This document shows positions 43,661 through 58,597 of a stretch of DNA of 64,000 nucleotides, piece by piece. Origin of the DNA: Neoconidiobolus thromboides FSU 785 (Eukaryota; Entomophthoromycota; Entomophthoromycetes; Entomophthorales; Neoconidiobolaceae); NCBI GenBank assembly GCA_025603075.1, contig MU626282.1, forward strand, positions 62,001-126,000. Direction: 5' to 3'. The position numbers and the translations under genes are program-made. The notes under the pieces are model-generated. The model did no database searches. It was not told where the DNA came from and saw only the letters and a program-made list of their open reading frames with translations. Each line of letters starts with the position of its first letter. The first letter of the stretch is position 1.

Positions 43661-44897
43661 ATGGAGATCTTTTCTTTAGTTGTTTCTTCACTGCAAGCAT
43701 TTATACAAGTAGCCTGTGTTTCTCTGTTTGGCTTCATATTAACGAGAAGAGATATAATTGATAAAGCAATTCAAAGTAAGTTTCAATAATAAAGGTTTAT
43801 TAGTATAACTTATTAACAGTCAAATTATAGGGATTATCAAAAATTAATGTACAGTTTTTTACCCCATGTTTATTATTTACCAAGATGGCATCAAATGCCA
43901 CTTTGACTACACATTTAAGTATGTGGCCAATCCCTACTATTTATTTCACCTTATTTTTAGTATGCTGGAGTATATCAAAGCTTGGCTCAAAGATTTTAGG
44001 TTTACCTGAGCCTATGCGCAAATTTGTTACTTTAGCTTCTATTACCCCGAGTGGTAACTCTTTACCAATATCTTTGATTTAAAGTGTAACTATTAGCTCC
44101 GTTGCCAACCATCTTCTTCGCAATGAAAACGACACCTTAAAATAGATAGGGGGAGAGGAATTATGTATATTGTTTTATTTGTTGCAGTTTCTAATATTAT
44201 AAGATGAAGTTATGGCATCACTTTAATTCAAAATCCAGAAAATAAAGCATGTGACACTATCGAAGATAGAAAAAATAACAACAGTATAGTTCATACTAAA
44301 CCACCGCCTATAGTTAAGAGTAAACCTCAAAGTATTCCACTCTATCAGAGATTTGTAAGTTTTATTAGACCAGTATTCTCAAGTATTTATAACTTTTTTA
44401 ATCCACCCTTAGTTGCAATTTTCGCTGCTTTATTAGTCGGGTCTATTCCTCAGCTTAAAGGATTATTATATGGTCCATCACCTATATTCGGAGCAGTTGC
44501 TAAAGCTTTAGAGGCATGTGGTGGGGCTGCTATTCCTATTGTTCTTATCAGGCTAGGATCTAATATATTTATGTTACTACAAGGATCTAAAAGTGTAAAC
44601 ATCCGAGTTGTAGGTTTAATTATTACAATTCGATTTTTGTTGGGGCCATTGGTAGTCATAGGTTTACTTGTTTTAGCAAAACCATAGTTCTACTTGGGTC
44701 ATGGCCCAGTGTTCATATTAGCTATGATGATAGTAGTATCTACCCCAACAGCTATCAACTTATTGAATATTTGTCAATCTGTTAACAAGTTCGAAGAAAT
44801 GTCTATACTACTTTTGTACTCATACATACTCTGTCTTCCTATCATGACTTTATTGGTTACACTTTATTTATGTATCATTCAAATTTTACAGTTTTAA
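43661..44897 (+). pseudogene. auxin-efflux-carrier (AEC/Ecm3-like) transporter, inactivated
   Basis: Conceptual translation in pieces gives a ten-helix membrane transporter of the AEC/Mem_trans family. Pieces include FIQVACVSLFGFILTRRDII, SKINVQFFTPCLLFTKMASN, FVTLASITPSGNSLPISLI, FNPPLVAIFAALLVGSIPQL, ACGGAAIPIVLIRLGSN and FILAMMIVVSTPTAINLL. The frame is broken. TAA at 44080-44082 replaces the Gln expected after LPISLI. TGA at 44205-44207 replaces Trp in IIRWSYG. TAG at 44685-44687 follows LAKP, where Gln (CAG) would fit. There is also a one-base shift near 44140-44150, and the first intron (near 43780) does not join in phase. Family members resemble plant auxin carriers and yeast Ecm3. Confidence 0.8.
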
Positions 44898-45182
44898 TAA
44901 TCATAACAATTTTTCATTTTACTTATATTAAATTTATAGTAAATTATTATTATAAACGCTATATTTTTGATTAAATTTGATATTTTCATTTTTTACCATT
45001 ATTTTGTAGTTATTACCAAAGCATAAAATTTGAAATTGTTAGTTTAATCAAGTAAAAACATGCCTATAAATTTTACTACCAGCTTGATAGGCTAAATTTT
45101 TTGAGAAATAAAAATTAGAATGAAGCTTTCAGTTTCACCAACTTTCATTTTCTATCTTTTTGACAAATAAATTAAACAAACT

Positions 45183-45830
45183 ATGATCATACAAGGCGCA
45201 AACGCGTATTGGAACAAAGTACTAAGCTCAAATCAGGAAGACATCAAAGATTTTACTCAATTATTGAGTCGAATGCATGCTGCAAGGAAAGAAGTTGAAA
45301 GGAATGTAGATGCTTATATTCAAAAAAAAGATGTTAAACAGCAATTTAAAGGAGAGAAGGCTGTTAACTCAACGATGATTACTAACAATAAAAACAGGTA
45401 AGTGTTGAACTTCATATATCCATGTAACAATGCATTAATTTATTTCATTAGTTTTGGTCTAGGAATGACTTTAGAAGAATTCAAGAAGAGAAAGACAACT
45501 CAAAATAATGCTAAAGCTCAAGTTGAACAAGAAAAATTGAATAATTTAAAACGAATTGTTGAAGACAAAGAAGATAGTAAATATAACAACCCAAAAAACG
45601 AAACTTTAAAGCCTAACGGTACACCTATAATCAATAATAAAAAGAACAAATGGAAAAAGTCGGTTAACGATGGAAGAGAGCTACAAGAGTTTTACTTTAG
45701 TAATACAAATCAACATAACAGTAAAGCAGATTCGGATGGAAGATATGTGAGAGTAAAAGCAAATAAGAAAAAGAAAAAGGCAAATGGTGTTAACAGTACT
45801 AGCCAAGTAACAGAACAAACTAATTTATAA
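45183..45830 (+). CDS. hypothetical lysine-rich protein
   Basis: Two exons (45183-45397 and 45452-45830) with a 54-bp intron give 197 residues. The N-terminal third is predicted helical (ANAYWNKVLSSNQEDIKDFT, MHAARKEVERNVDAYIQKK). The middle has GLGMTLEEFKKRKTTQNN, and the end is Lys/Asn-rich and low complexity (NKKKKKANGVN). No signal peptide or membrane segment. I do not recognise the family; composition suggests a nuclear or nucleolar protein, which is inference only. Confidence 0.65.
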
Positions 45831-45953
45831 TATAATATAATAAACATATTTTTTTAATATATATTTTCCAACTTTACTAAAATACTAATAGTTCAAAAGA
45901 TTTTAATAATAAAATTTAAATTAAATAATTATTATTTTTATTTGCAAAATAAC

Positions 45954-46548
45954 TTAGTAGAAATAACCAAGAATTTTACCACCAGTGTGCTTACGACGAG
46001 CTTCTTCGTGGTCCATAATACCGGCAGAAGTAGTAAGTACAATATAACCTACGGAACGAGAAGGAAGTAAATCAGTAATCCATTTTTCAATTTCGGTGAT
46101 TTGAATGTTGAAACGTGGGGAAATAACACCACATTTGTTAAGACGGCCATTAAGTTGGATAACTAATTTACCGGAACGATGGTCATCGATCTCTTCGAAT
46201 TCCTCAATGTAACCTAAATTATGAATTAATATTTGTCATCTAATAAAAATTGTGTAATTTAAAACTAATATAAAAACTACAAATATTCTCACTAGAATAT
46301 TAATTTACCAAAGGCTAAAAGAAAAAGTAGGTGGAAACCTCTTATCATAAAGATAAAAGAATTACTTTCTCCAGTTATGCTTTGGCTGAACTTGATTAAG
46401 TAAATAAAAACTTACCATGCTTTTGCATAACGGTTAAGAATTTGATAATAACCTTGGAGGTTGGACGAACGAGAACTTGACGTTTTCCTTTCTTTTCAGC
46501 ATTGCTGATAGATTTAAGACAATCGTGTAATACGGAAATTCTGACCAT
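45954..46548 (-). CDS. RPS22: 40S ribosomal protein S22/S15a (uS8)
   Basis: Two exons (46548-46416 and 46213-45954) give 130 residues, the exact family length. Start [20 protein letters not shown]; the second half has [17 protein letters not shown] and ends [11 protein letters not shown]. It binds the central domain of 18S rRNA. The intron (46415-46214) is 202 bp, several times longer than almost every other intron in the window, and contains a strong fold listed separately as a candidate snoRNA. The exons show the C-richer third positions also seen in RPS13. Confidence 0.97.
46247..46391 (-). ncRNA. candidate H/ACA snoRNA inside the RPS22 intron
   Basis: Read on the minus strand. The outer stem is CCAAAG/CTTTGG. 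An internal loop (CATAACTGG on one side, TTTTAG on the other) sits below a second stem AGAAAGTA/TACTTTTTCT, topped by CTTTTATC/GATAAGAG. This is the shape of an H/ACA pocket hairpin. An H-box-like AAATTA follows directly, then a perfect hairpin AATATTCT-AGTG-AGAATATT and, further on, an ACA triplet (TTACACAATT). Yeast RPS22B also hosts an H/ACA snoRNA (snR44) in an intron. The second hairpin is short, so the 3' half is less convincing. Confidence 0.45.
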
Positions 46549-47514
46549 TTTTTATATAGCACTACTAATCGATTTGTTAATATTCTTGTTCATTAAACTA
46601 AATAGAGTGTCGCAATAAAAATAAATAACAGTTTATAATGGTATGCGATTCTATATAGTTGTTATTAGCTTATGTAATATAAGCTAATAACTTATTCAAA
46701 GGTATCTTTGCTAAGATTTCTTGAATAATAATACAAGTTCACCATAAATTAGAGTTCATCTTCCCATTTAAATGTATTCGAGTTTATATTTTAATAGTAA
46801 TATAAACTTACCCTTAAGCAAGAGAGGTTATTAAAGTAAAAGGAGGATTTTTTTATAGAATTTCAGTTTTACTAGTAGCTTTTGCTATTCTAATAAAAAA
46901 TTTTAATCCCCTGCTTTTATTTGTCAAAGTTTTTTTTTGCACAATTTCTGCACTTACTTTTCTGGATTTCAAGCTTAATATTTATGGGATTTGTTGAGAT
47001 TTTTTAGAAGTTCCTGTAGTTTTTTCCTAAAAAGCAGAAAGTTATTGGTTGCAGCATAAATTTAAAATTATAGAAGTTTCTAGCTTAGTAAATCTTGCTA
47101 AAATTTAGAAATTATAGTAAATATTTTATCTGTTGCAGCTCTACATCCCTACCGGCTTTTCCTGCTAAAACCAATTTAGATACTTTAAAAAACTTAAACT
47201 GATAAAAAATATCGAAGTTATCAATAGATATTTAGAGTAGTATCACTTAAAGAATCCGGCTTTAATATTTTTATGAAAATGAGTCAAAATTAAAATCAAA
47301 CTATTCAAAACACTATTAAAATAGGTATATTTAAATTAAACTGATTCGACTCTTAAAATCTAAGGCTACTTACTATTTTTAGTAACTGTATTAAAATTAT
47401 AGTTTATTAGCATTCTAATATGTTAGCAACTTAAAAATGAAAATAAGTGGATTAGTAAAAGAGATCATGTTAAAAAAGAAATTGTTATTTTATTAAATAT
47501 AATCAATCAATAAA
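46549..47514. other. intergenic, no features seen
   Basis: AT-rich sequence upstream of RPS22 and downstream of the leftward quinone oxidoreductase gene. No MITE or RNA signal recognised. Confidence 0.55.
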
Positions 47515-48576
47515 CTAAGGAATGAGTACTAATTTACCAGTAGATTTGCGACCTTCCAATTCATTATGAGCGTCAGCAACTTGTTTCAAAGGGAAAGTTT
47601 TGATATTAAAAATCTCTACTTTTTTATCAGCAAAAAGTTTGAATAGTTCCTTGTTATAGTTATCAAATGAATCATCTCCAGTAAAAAAGCTAAATAAAGA
47701 AGTACGCATAAGCTTAACACTTTTAGCTGTTAATTTAAATATATCAACTGGTGGCACTTTACCAGAGGCGTTTCCAAAAGACACAAAGGTGGCTAAATGC
47801 CCACATGACTTTAAGCTCCCTTCAAATGTATCCTTACCTACACCATCAAAGACAGCTTGTACCCCTTTACCGTTAGTAATTTCTAATACCTTTTCACCAA
47901 AATCTTCTTTGCTATATAAAATAGTATGGTCGGCACCAGCTTTCTTTACTAATTCTGCTTTTGCTTCAGTTGATACGGTTCCGATTACTTTGGCTCCAAA
48001 ATATTTGCTCAATTGAACTAAGAGTAAACCAACACCACCCGCAGCTGCATGGACTAATACGGTATCACCCTTCTTTACTTGGTAGGACTCAGTTACCATA
48101 GTGTATGCGGTAAGACCTTGTAAGGGAATAGAGGCAGCAACTTCAAAGTCTAAGTTATCCGGAACAATGGAGGCTAAATTTTGTGGCACTGGGGTATAAT
48201 TAGCATAAGAACCTTGGGTCATATAAGCTACTCTATCCCCTTTCTTAAATTTTGTTACTTTGCTTCCTACTTCTTCCACTATACCAGCACCTTCTCTTCC
48301 AAGTACAAATGGTAATTGAGTTGGATATAAACCGCTACGTTGATAAGTATCAATAAAGTTAATACCAATTGCCTTGTTATTAACTAAAATTTGATCGTCT
48401 TTAATTTGTGGCTTTTGTGCTTCTTTATAGTCTAAAACTTCAACACCTCCATTTTTTGTTAATTCAATAGCGTAACTCATCTTTGATGTTTTTCTTGTTG
48501 TTTGTTTAAAAGTTTGATAGAGTGGTGTATTTATATATCTTTTGGATAATAAAATTGTTGGAGTTAACCTTAACAT
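47515..48576 (-). CDS. ZTA1: NADPH:quinone oxidoreductase, zeta-crystallin family (Zta1-like)
   Basis: Intronless, 353 residues. Residues 1-32 form a basic presequence (MLRLTPTILLSKRYINT) that predicts mitochondrial targeting. A second Met at 33 (MSYAIELTKNGG) is where cytosolic family members normally begin. The medium-chain reductase fold shows GINFIDTYQRSGLYP, PFVLGREGAGIV, the Rossmann loop VLVHAAAGGVGLLLVQL, and the end KSTGKLVLIP. No structural zinc site, as expected for zeta-crystallins. The enzyme reduces quinones one electron at a time with NADPH and is linked to oxidative stress. Confidence 0.95.
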   Translation of the reverse strand: MLRLTPTILLSKRYINTPLYQTFKQTTRKTSKMSYAIELTKNGGVEVLDYKEAQKPQIKDDQILVNNKAIGINFIDTYQRSGLYPTQLPFVLGREGAGIVEEVGSKVTKFKKGDRVAYMTQGSYANYTPVPQNLASIVPDNLDFEVAASIPLQGLTAYTMVTESYQVKKGDTVLVHAAAGGVGLLLVQLSKYFGAKVIGTVSTEAKAELVKKAGADHTILYSKEDFGEKVLEITNGKGVQAVFDGVGKDTFEGSLKSCGHLATFVSFGNASGKVPPVDIFKLTAKSVKLMRTSLFSFFTGDDSFDNYNKELFKLFADKKVEIFNIKTFPLKQVADAHNELEGRKSTGKLVLIP

Positions 48577-48809
48577 TAGTAATTCAAAATTTCAGAGTTT
48601 TAGATTTTAAATTGATGACGAAATCTTATTAAAAATTTCAAATCATCTTGCTTTTAATAGATAATTTGTTGCTATTTTTAAACAAAGCTCAAATACTATC
48701 TAAATCATATAATGAATTACTTTATATGGCATTTACAAGAATGTTTGTTATTTCCATCACTGACAAACGTTTTTTCCTATAATCCGAGCTGTAGGGAAAT
48801 CGAATATTC

Positions 48810-48861
48810 GTTTTTACAGTAGAAATAGCCCATTTGTTTTTATAATAGAAATAGCTCATTT
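48810..48861. repeat. 26-bp tandem duplication
   Basis: GTTTTTACAGTAGAAATAGC plus CCATTT followed directly by GTTTTTATAATAGAAATAGC plus TCATTT. Three differences between the two units. Confidence 0.7.
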
Positions 48862-49487
48862 ACAAAGTAAAAGTGTTACAATATTAGAAACTAAAAATCG
48901 CCTTCAAAACTACCAACTATTGACAGCCATCGAATAAGCGTTAATATAATTTTTTATAAAATAAATATTGTAGTTTAAAATTTTATTATTAATACGATGA
49001 AAAAATTAATGAATTTTAGATATATTTTTATTATCTATAACAAAATTAATTCAAATGTTGCTATTCTTAATTTGAAAAATAAAGTAAAAATAGAAATATT
49101 TTTATAGAAATTAATCAAAATATGCTATTTTCGTTAGTAATGTTAAACATTTGGTTTTGATAGTAACTTTATAATACTAAATTTTAAATAATAGAGTAAA
49201 CCTAAAAAATCAAATTAATAATTAAAATACCTTAAATTTGGACCTTACAATATCTCATTTACCTATTTTATCCAAAGCTACATTTTGATAAGCTTGGTAT
49301 TAGTAATATGTTAGCTATTGATTAAATAAAGCTAATAAGCTAACACTTATTCTTATTATTTTATATAAACGATTGTACAATTGTTATAGCCACTTTTGTT
49401 TTAAGAGATAAGCTAGTTTTATAAAACCTATGTTGCTAAAAATAGAATATTGGTAATTATCATGTTAAAATAAAATTATCAAAAAAT

Positions 49488-49595
49488 AGATGGGGGTGTT
49501 TTTTTTTGGCTTGATCACTTTTTCTATCTTTTGAGTGCTGTTCAAGCGAAAAAATTGCTAATAAAATTGTTAAATTTAAAAACACATGGAGATAT
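49488..49595 (+). mobile_element. MITE copy 17
   Basis: Left end AGATGGGGGTG; right end diverged (AACACATGGAGATATAT). Core TTTTTCTATCTTTTGAGTGC and GCGAAAAAATTGCTAATAAA. Confidence 0.75.
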
Positions 49596-50077
49596 ATTTT
49601 ATTCAAATACTGATGAAAAAAATAAATAACGTCTAACATTTGCCCATGAAATAATAAGACTTCTATAAAAATAGGGCTATTTTTTTATAATAGAATTTAT
49701 ATTCTTAGCTATAAGCATCGGAATCGCAGTATTGTCTGAATTATAATGGTCTTATTATGTTTTCTATTTATTCTTTTTCATAATCCATCGTTCTATATCT
49801 TATTTAGCTTTCTTACTATTCTTTAAGCTCTATCTGTTGATAAGAATAAAGTACTATCAGTTTAAAGAATTTAGGAAAATTAGTCAATGATTATATAAGA
49901 GTGTAAATAAAATCTAGAAAAATGTTTTTTAGACATTAAACAAGCAAAAAATTAATTCTATTTTCATAGAATATCCTAACAAAAATGAAATTTCTACTTT
50001 TTGATTTTAGCAAAAAAGCACCACTAAATATTTAACTTTAGAATAAAGATAGAACTATTTTATCAAAGAACTAAGAA

Positions 50078-51747
<1,670 letters not shown>

Positions 51748-51867
51748 CCTAATAAATTATTTCAATGTTATATATCATTTATTATTATCACTAGTATTAG
51801 TCTTACTATTTAACATTTAATTTAAAACTCTCAAGATTATAATTTAAAAAATTTATTTTAAAAAGAT

Positions 51868-53004
51868 TTAACTGGTTTGGGCAAATTTGACACCTTTAGC
51901 AATGTTACCTTTAAGTTGAGAAACAGCTTCCTTAATTAAATCTTGTTCAAATGGAGTAATTTCACCAACTGGATGGATCTTTTCTACACCATTTTTACCA
52001 AGTTCAACATTGGTAGCAAAGAATTCAGCACCATCTTCCTTGAAAATTGGAGATTCAACGAAAGCAGGTTCAATGATACCTTGTTTACCATCAAGAGCTT
52101 GTAAAAGGGAAGAAGTGAATCTAGCACCAGCGAAAGCCATTGATAAAGTAGCTGAGCCAGTACCATTTTTAGCTTTAACAACTTCATCACCACCAAATTG
52201 AACACGGTGAGTTAAAGCTTTAAGCTCTTCGTCATTTAATTTAAGTCCAGAAACTTGAGAAAATAATGGTACAATAGTGGTACCAGAGTGACCACCAATA
52301 ACTGGTACATTGACTTCTTTTGGATCTTTCTTTAAATGTTCAGAGATGAATCTAGAAGCTCTAACAACATCTAAGGTAGTGACACCGAATAAACGTTTAG
52401 CATCATAAGCATTATGTTTCTTTAAAACTTCAGCTACAATTGGTACAGTGGAGTTAACGGGGTTAGAAATAATTAATAAATGAGCTTTTGGGCAATACTT
52501 AGCACAAGCAGAAGCTAAGTCTCTTACAATAGAAGCATTGATGTTAAATAAATCATCACGAGTCATACCTGGTTTACGTGGTACACCAGCTGGAATAACA
52601 ACAACATCGCAACCTTCTAAAGCATGCTTAAGACCATCGTTTTCTCCAGTGAAACCTTTAACCTTTTGAAAAAATTAAGATAAATTAATAAATTTTATAT
52701 TTTAAAAACTTACAGTTGAGTTAGTGTTGATATGAGCTAAATCAGCAGCAACACCTGGGGTATTAACAATATCATAAAGAGAAAGTTCAGTAACCAATGG
52801 GTTTTGTTTTAATAATAAAGATAATGGTTGACCAATACCACCAGCAGCTCCTAATACAGCTACTTTAGCAGCATTCTATAAAAAAGAAATATTTAATATA
52901 TTTAATAGTTCTTACATTAATAGCTAATAACTTACAGCAACGCTACTGGAAGAAAAGTTACGCTTAGATAAGCTAATAATGTTACGAAGACCAGTGTTAA
53001 TCAT
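51868..53004 (-). CDS. MDH1: mitochondrial malate dehydrogenase
   Basis: Three exons on the minus strand; start ATG 53004-53002. The presequence [20 protein letters not shown] is cut off by the first intron near residue 23. The NAD-binding loop [20 protein letters not shown] follows, then [30 protein letters not shown], the catalytic [18 protein letters not shown] with its His, and [13 protein letters not shown]. It interconverts malate and oxaloacetate in the TCA cycle. The C-terminus (GVKFAQTS) has no peroxisomal SKL signal. Confidence 0.97.
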
Positions 53005-53829
53005 TTTATGTAAGTTATTTTTATGAAAATGAAATTAAATGATTTTATAGTATGCTATTTAGCCTTTTTTTCGAATGAGATCACGGTTTTTGATTCTGTC
53101 CCATAAGTTATGATACGCTATCAGATGCTTAAGGTTTAGGAAATGAAATTTAAGCCACATTTGTTACTGTTTTATTTGTTAACTTCTAAGAATTATAAAC
53201 AGATAGAATATTCTATATAATACTTTGTCAATCAAATTTTATAAGATTATTATTGCAAGTTGTAGTATATGGTGATATTTTTTTTGGCTTCATTACTTTT
53301 TTCATCTTAAGCACTATTTGAGTGAAAAATTTGTTAGTAAAATTCTTAAACATAAAAATACATCCCCATATATTAAAATTTAATGTATAATATGAAATGC
53401 AATATACAGCTTATAAGCTAAATATAGTAATTCTACTATTATTTAAGGATAATCAGTGGTTAATCGAATATTGAATATATAAAAAATGATATAATTTTAA
53501 TATTCTGTTAAATAATAATTGTATTAATTCTAAAAACAGATAATCTATTTATTATATAAGGTTCCTTTTAATGCTTTGTTGTATTTAAAATTTACAAAAT
53601 TTGTCAATAACTATTCTCAATATATATATGTATACTCTTGAAAGTTAAAAAGTTATAACAATAATAAATTATAAACTCTATAAAACTCATTATAAATTTT
53701 ATTCCTAATTTTAATTCTTCTATCAAAAAATTAAAACAATTATCAAAATAGTATCAAAAAGATAGAGGGCAGGATGCAAAAGCATAGAAAGATAGATTTT
53801 ATAAAAAAGAAGCGTTAGAAATCAAAAAA
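53005..53829. other. intergenic with one MITE
   Basis: Upstream of MDH1 and downstream of the leftward MAPK gene. Contains MITE copy 18 at 53267-53371. Confidence 0.65.
53267..53371 (+). mobile_element. MITE copy 18
   Basis: ATATGGTGATATTTTTTTTG at left, CATCCCCATAT at right. A few bases are deleted in the core (CATCTTAAGCAC). The right arm matches the consensus closely. Confidence 0.85.
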
Positions 53830-55546
<1,717 letters not shown>

Positions 55547-57855
55547 ATTTGTTTTAGAAACTTGAAGTAAAAAAATAGGAATTTATTAACATCATTGCTT
55601 TATTTATATAACTTTTTCTCATCCTTTTTTTTTGTGGTGAACTTAAGCTTTATTGGCTCATCAAAATACTATCCAGTAACTGTTTTTTTACCAAGTTTTG
55701 TGAACTAAAAAGGATTTAGTAAAGTTTAATTTAAATCTTTGAATTATGTTAGAGTTACTAAGATTTATAAGAATAAATCACCAATTTTAAACTTATAAAA
55801 TACAGTCTACCATTTAACACCATCCTAATCTATACTTTCAACACAATATAATCTCATATACAGTATCTATTCTCCTCTTACTCCTCACTTCGAATATAGG
55901 CTATTTAATTTAAGCATTTAATTCCTTGTACCAATCAATTGTTATTAACTTCTATTCAGTTTTTAAGGTAATTTTATTAGATAAAATTTGTCCATGGTTA
56001 AGTGTTAATTATGAAATCATCAAGGATCAAGAAATTAAATTTCGGTCTGAAATAGGAACTTGAGTTTGAAATTCATCTTTTAAAGTGAGAATTACATCAC
56101 TATTTTGTTAGTATTCTCGTTCTAAAAAATTTAAAAGTGGAGAGGATAAAGTGTACCGATTAAATGAATTGGGTACTACGAGTTTAAGTTAATGTTCTTT
56201 GTATGGTTTAACTATTATACAAATCACTATATAATGTATTAATTATTATACTTTGTTCAATATTAACATTTTAAAGGACTGAATTTAAATCTATTTTTAG
56301 TATAAGCTAAGTTGAATATTAATATCTTTAATTAAATTAAATTGAGTCAAATATTTGATTATAAACATGTGTATTCTTATATTTTATAATGATGCAAATA
56401 TTAACTTTTATAAATGAATGGCTTAGCTTTAAAATGTTTATTTTAAATTTTAATTTCAATTTAGTTACTTAATATATTTGATTAATAGTATATGAAGGAT
56501 ACTTTTGGTTTCATCACTTTTTTCATTTTTAAGCGCTATTTCTATTTAAGCGAGAAGATTATTAGTAGAATTCTTTAAAAATATATCCCTGTTAAACAAA
56601 CTTTTTTGTAAGGTAGAAATAAATTTACAGTTATAAACATATTGAAATCTCATTATTATTTTGGAGTTTATTAAAAAGTAGCATTTGTTATAAATTCTTT
56701 ATATCTACGAATAGATTAAACTTGTGAATGCTATTATTTTGAATGTTCATATATAAAATATGATAATTGAAATTAAATTAATTAAAGTACACCTTTTGAA
56801 TATAACATAATAAAACATGATATTTGAAATAAAGCATAATACAATATTTAAAATCATAGTACTTTATTAATATCAAATATTCATTTTATAAAACTTTATT
56901 TTAATTCAAATAAACTGGTCTAGACTTATCTTTACAAAGATAATCTTTTTATAAGGGATATATTTAAAGCCTCTTATACTTTTTTTCACTGAAGCTTTTT
57001 ATAGTCACTAACTTTTGGTCTGTTCATTATTATGCAATATTTTTAATACTAATGTATATTGGTCTACTGTTGTTTCCTTTTTGTTTCTTATTTGAAATAA
57101 TTTATATAAAGCAAAGCATAAAATTAGTAGTATGACTTGTTATAAACAAAAATTAGAACTTTTATATTAAAGTACTTTCCTCTAGTATATGAATTTTTTT
57201 TACCCTTTCTTATCTTAACTCAATCTTCTCCCTTTCTATTGTTAGATTTTTAATCAGCAATCCATTTAAGAATCCTTCGGTTTCTTCTAAGCTTTATTAA
57301 AAAATATATAATATTTTAGATAGTTTCATTGTTTTATAAATAAAATAGAGATTTATGATATTAGTTTGTGCTATTATAAGATCGAAAATCACGTTTCAAT
57401 TATTTTAATAATTACGATTGCTTTTATATAACGTTTAACAAGTGATTCTATTATTACTGACTTTGATTTTACTAGTCTTATTGCTGTTTTTTTAAGACAA
57501 GTCGATATCAAAAAGATATTATCACTTAATTCTATCAATTAGAGAGGAGAAATTGTAAGAAAATTACATAAAAAATAAAAGGACTGTTTCTAAATTTGAT
57601 TATTGTTACAACTTTATAGTATAGACTATCAATAAGCATCTTAATATGATTTAATATTTTCACATAAAATAACCATAATCACTCAAAAAAATAGTTTAAG
57701 GAACAACAAATCAATTAGATAATGCAAAAATTCCAACCCCATTATTTGTTGAAAAAATTGAATAAAATAGTCTCAATTATTCAATATTACTCAGTATAAA
57801 ATAAAATTAAAAATAATTTCGTTAAAGAATATTACTATTTTTTCTTAACATAGCT
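55547..57855. other. 2.3-kb divergent intergenic region with one MITE
   Basis: Between the leftward HOG1 and rightward Mpv17-family genes. MITE copy 19 is at 56490-56592; the rest is AT-rich without a recognised feature. Confidence 0.6.
56490..56592 (+). mobile_element. MITE copy 19, degraded
   Basis: Left end ATATGAAGGATAC, right end ATATATCCCTGTT, with TTTTTTCATTTTTAAGCGC and a short insertion (TATTTCTATTTAAGCGAGAA). Clearly the same family but old. Confidence 0.7.
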
Positions 57856-58533
57856 ATGATTTATCAATATTATCAACGTTTGGTTCACTTCTCCAAAACC
57901 AATCCCGTAATTACATTAACTATCACAAATATGGGACTTGCTGCTATAGCGGATATAACTGCTCAATCGGTCGCTAATTTAGATAAAGAGTTTAATATTG
58001 TAAGTCATCAACCATTTGATAGCTATCGTTTTATGAGATTTGTATTATATCAAGGAGCATTTGCGCCTATTTGTTACAAATGGTATTCTATATTAGATAA
58101 AAGTATACCAGTTAAAATGGCAAGTGAGTTACCTAGTAATACTAAAAAATTTAGTAGTTTCCAAAATATTTATCAGCCAGTATTAAAACGAGTGTTTGCA
58201 GATCAACTGTTTTTTGCTCCATTAGCAGTAGGTTGTTTCTTTTTAGTTATGCCATTGTTAGAAGGAGGTAATTGGTTACAGATTAAAACAAAATTTAACG
58301 AAGTAAGTAGAAAAAGTTCATAAATTTAATTAATAATAATTTTTATTTAGTTATACTATCCAACCTTGTTAGATAATTGGAAGGTATGGCCTTTATTTCA
58401 GTTAGTAAATTTTTGTTATGTACCCTTATTTTTCCGTTTGCCTTTTGCTTCCATTATGGGTATCTTTTGGAATACTTATCTTTCTATGGTTAATGCTCAA
58501 AGCCCACCATTTTCAACTGAAAATATCAATTAA
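57856..58533 (+). CDS. Mpv17/PMP22/Sym1-family membrane protein
   Basis: Two exons (57856-58302 and 58351-58533) with a 48-bp intron give 209 residues. Four hydrophobic segments are visible. The family signature lies across the intron and in the second exon: YYPTLLDNWKVWPLFQLVNF, VPLFFRLPFAS and FWNTYLSMVNA. An upstream DITAQ and FMRFVLYQGAF also fit. Members sit in the mitochondrial inner membrane (Sym1) or peroxisomal membrane and affect metabolite passage under stress. The compartment cannot be read from the sequence. Confidence 0.92.
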
Positions 58534-58597
58534 ATTAAAAACAAAGTTTGATTTTTTTTAAATATTTTATATGGAATCAATAAGTTTTAATGTTAAT

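Larger units (their letters stand above)
48577..50077. other. divergent intergenic region with one MITE
   Basis: Holds a 26-bp tandem duplication (48810-48861) and MITE copy 17. It includes the promoters of ZTA1 and DUS2. No gene recognised. Confidence 0.6.

Noticed and set aside
43661-44897. Reassigned stop codons (TAA/TAG as Gln, TGA as Trp) to keep the transporter open
   Set aside because: RPS13, GlnRS, the Gdown1-like gene and others end at TAA, TAG or TGA exactly where their families end, so the code is standard.
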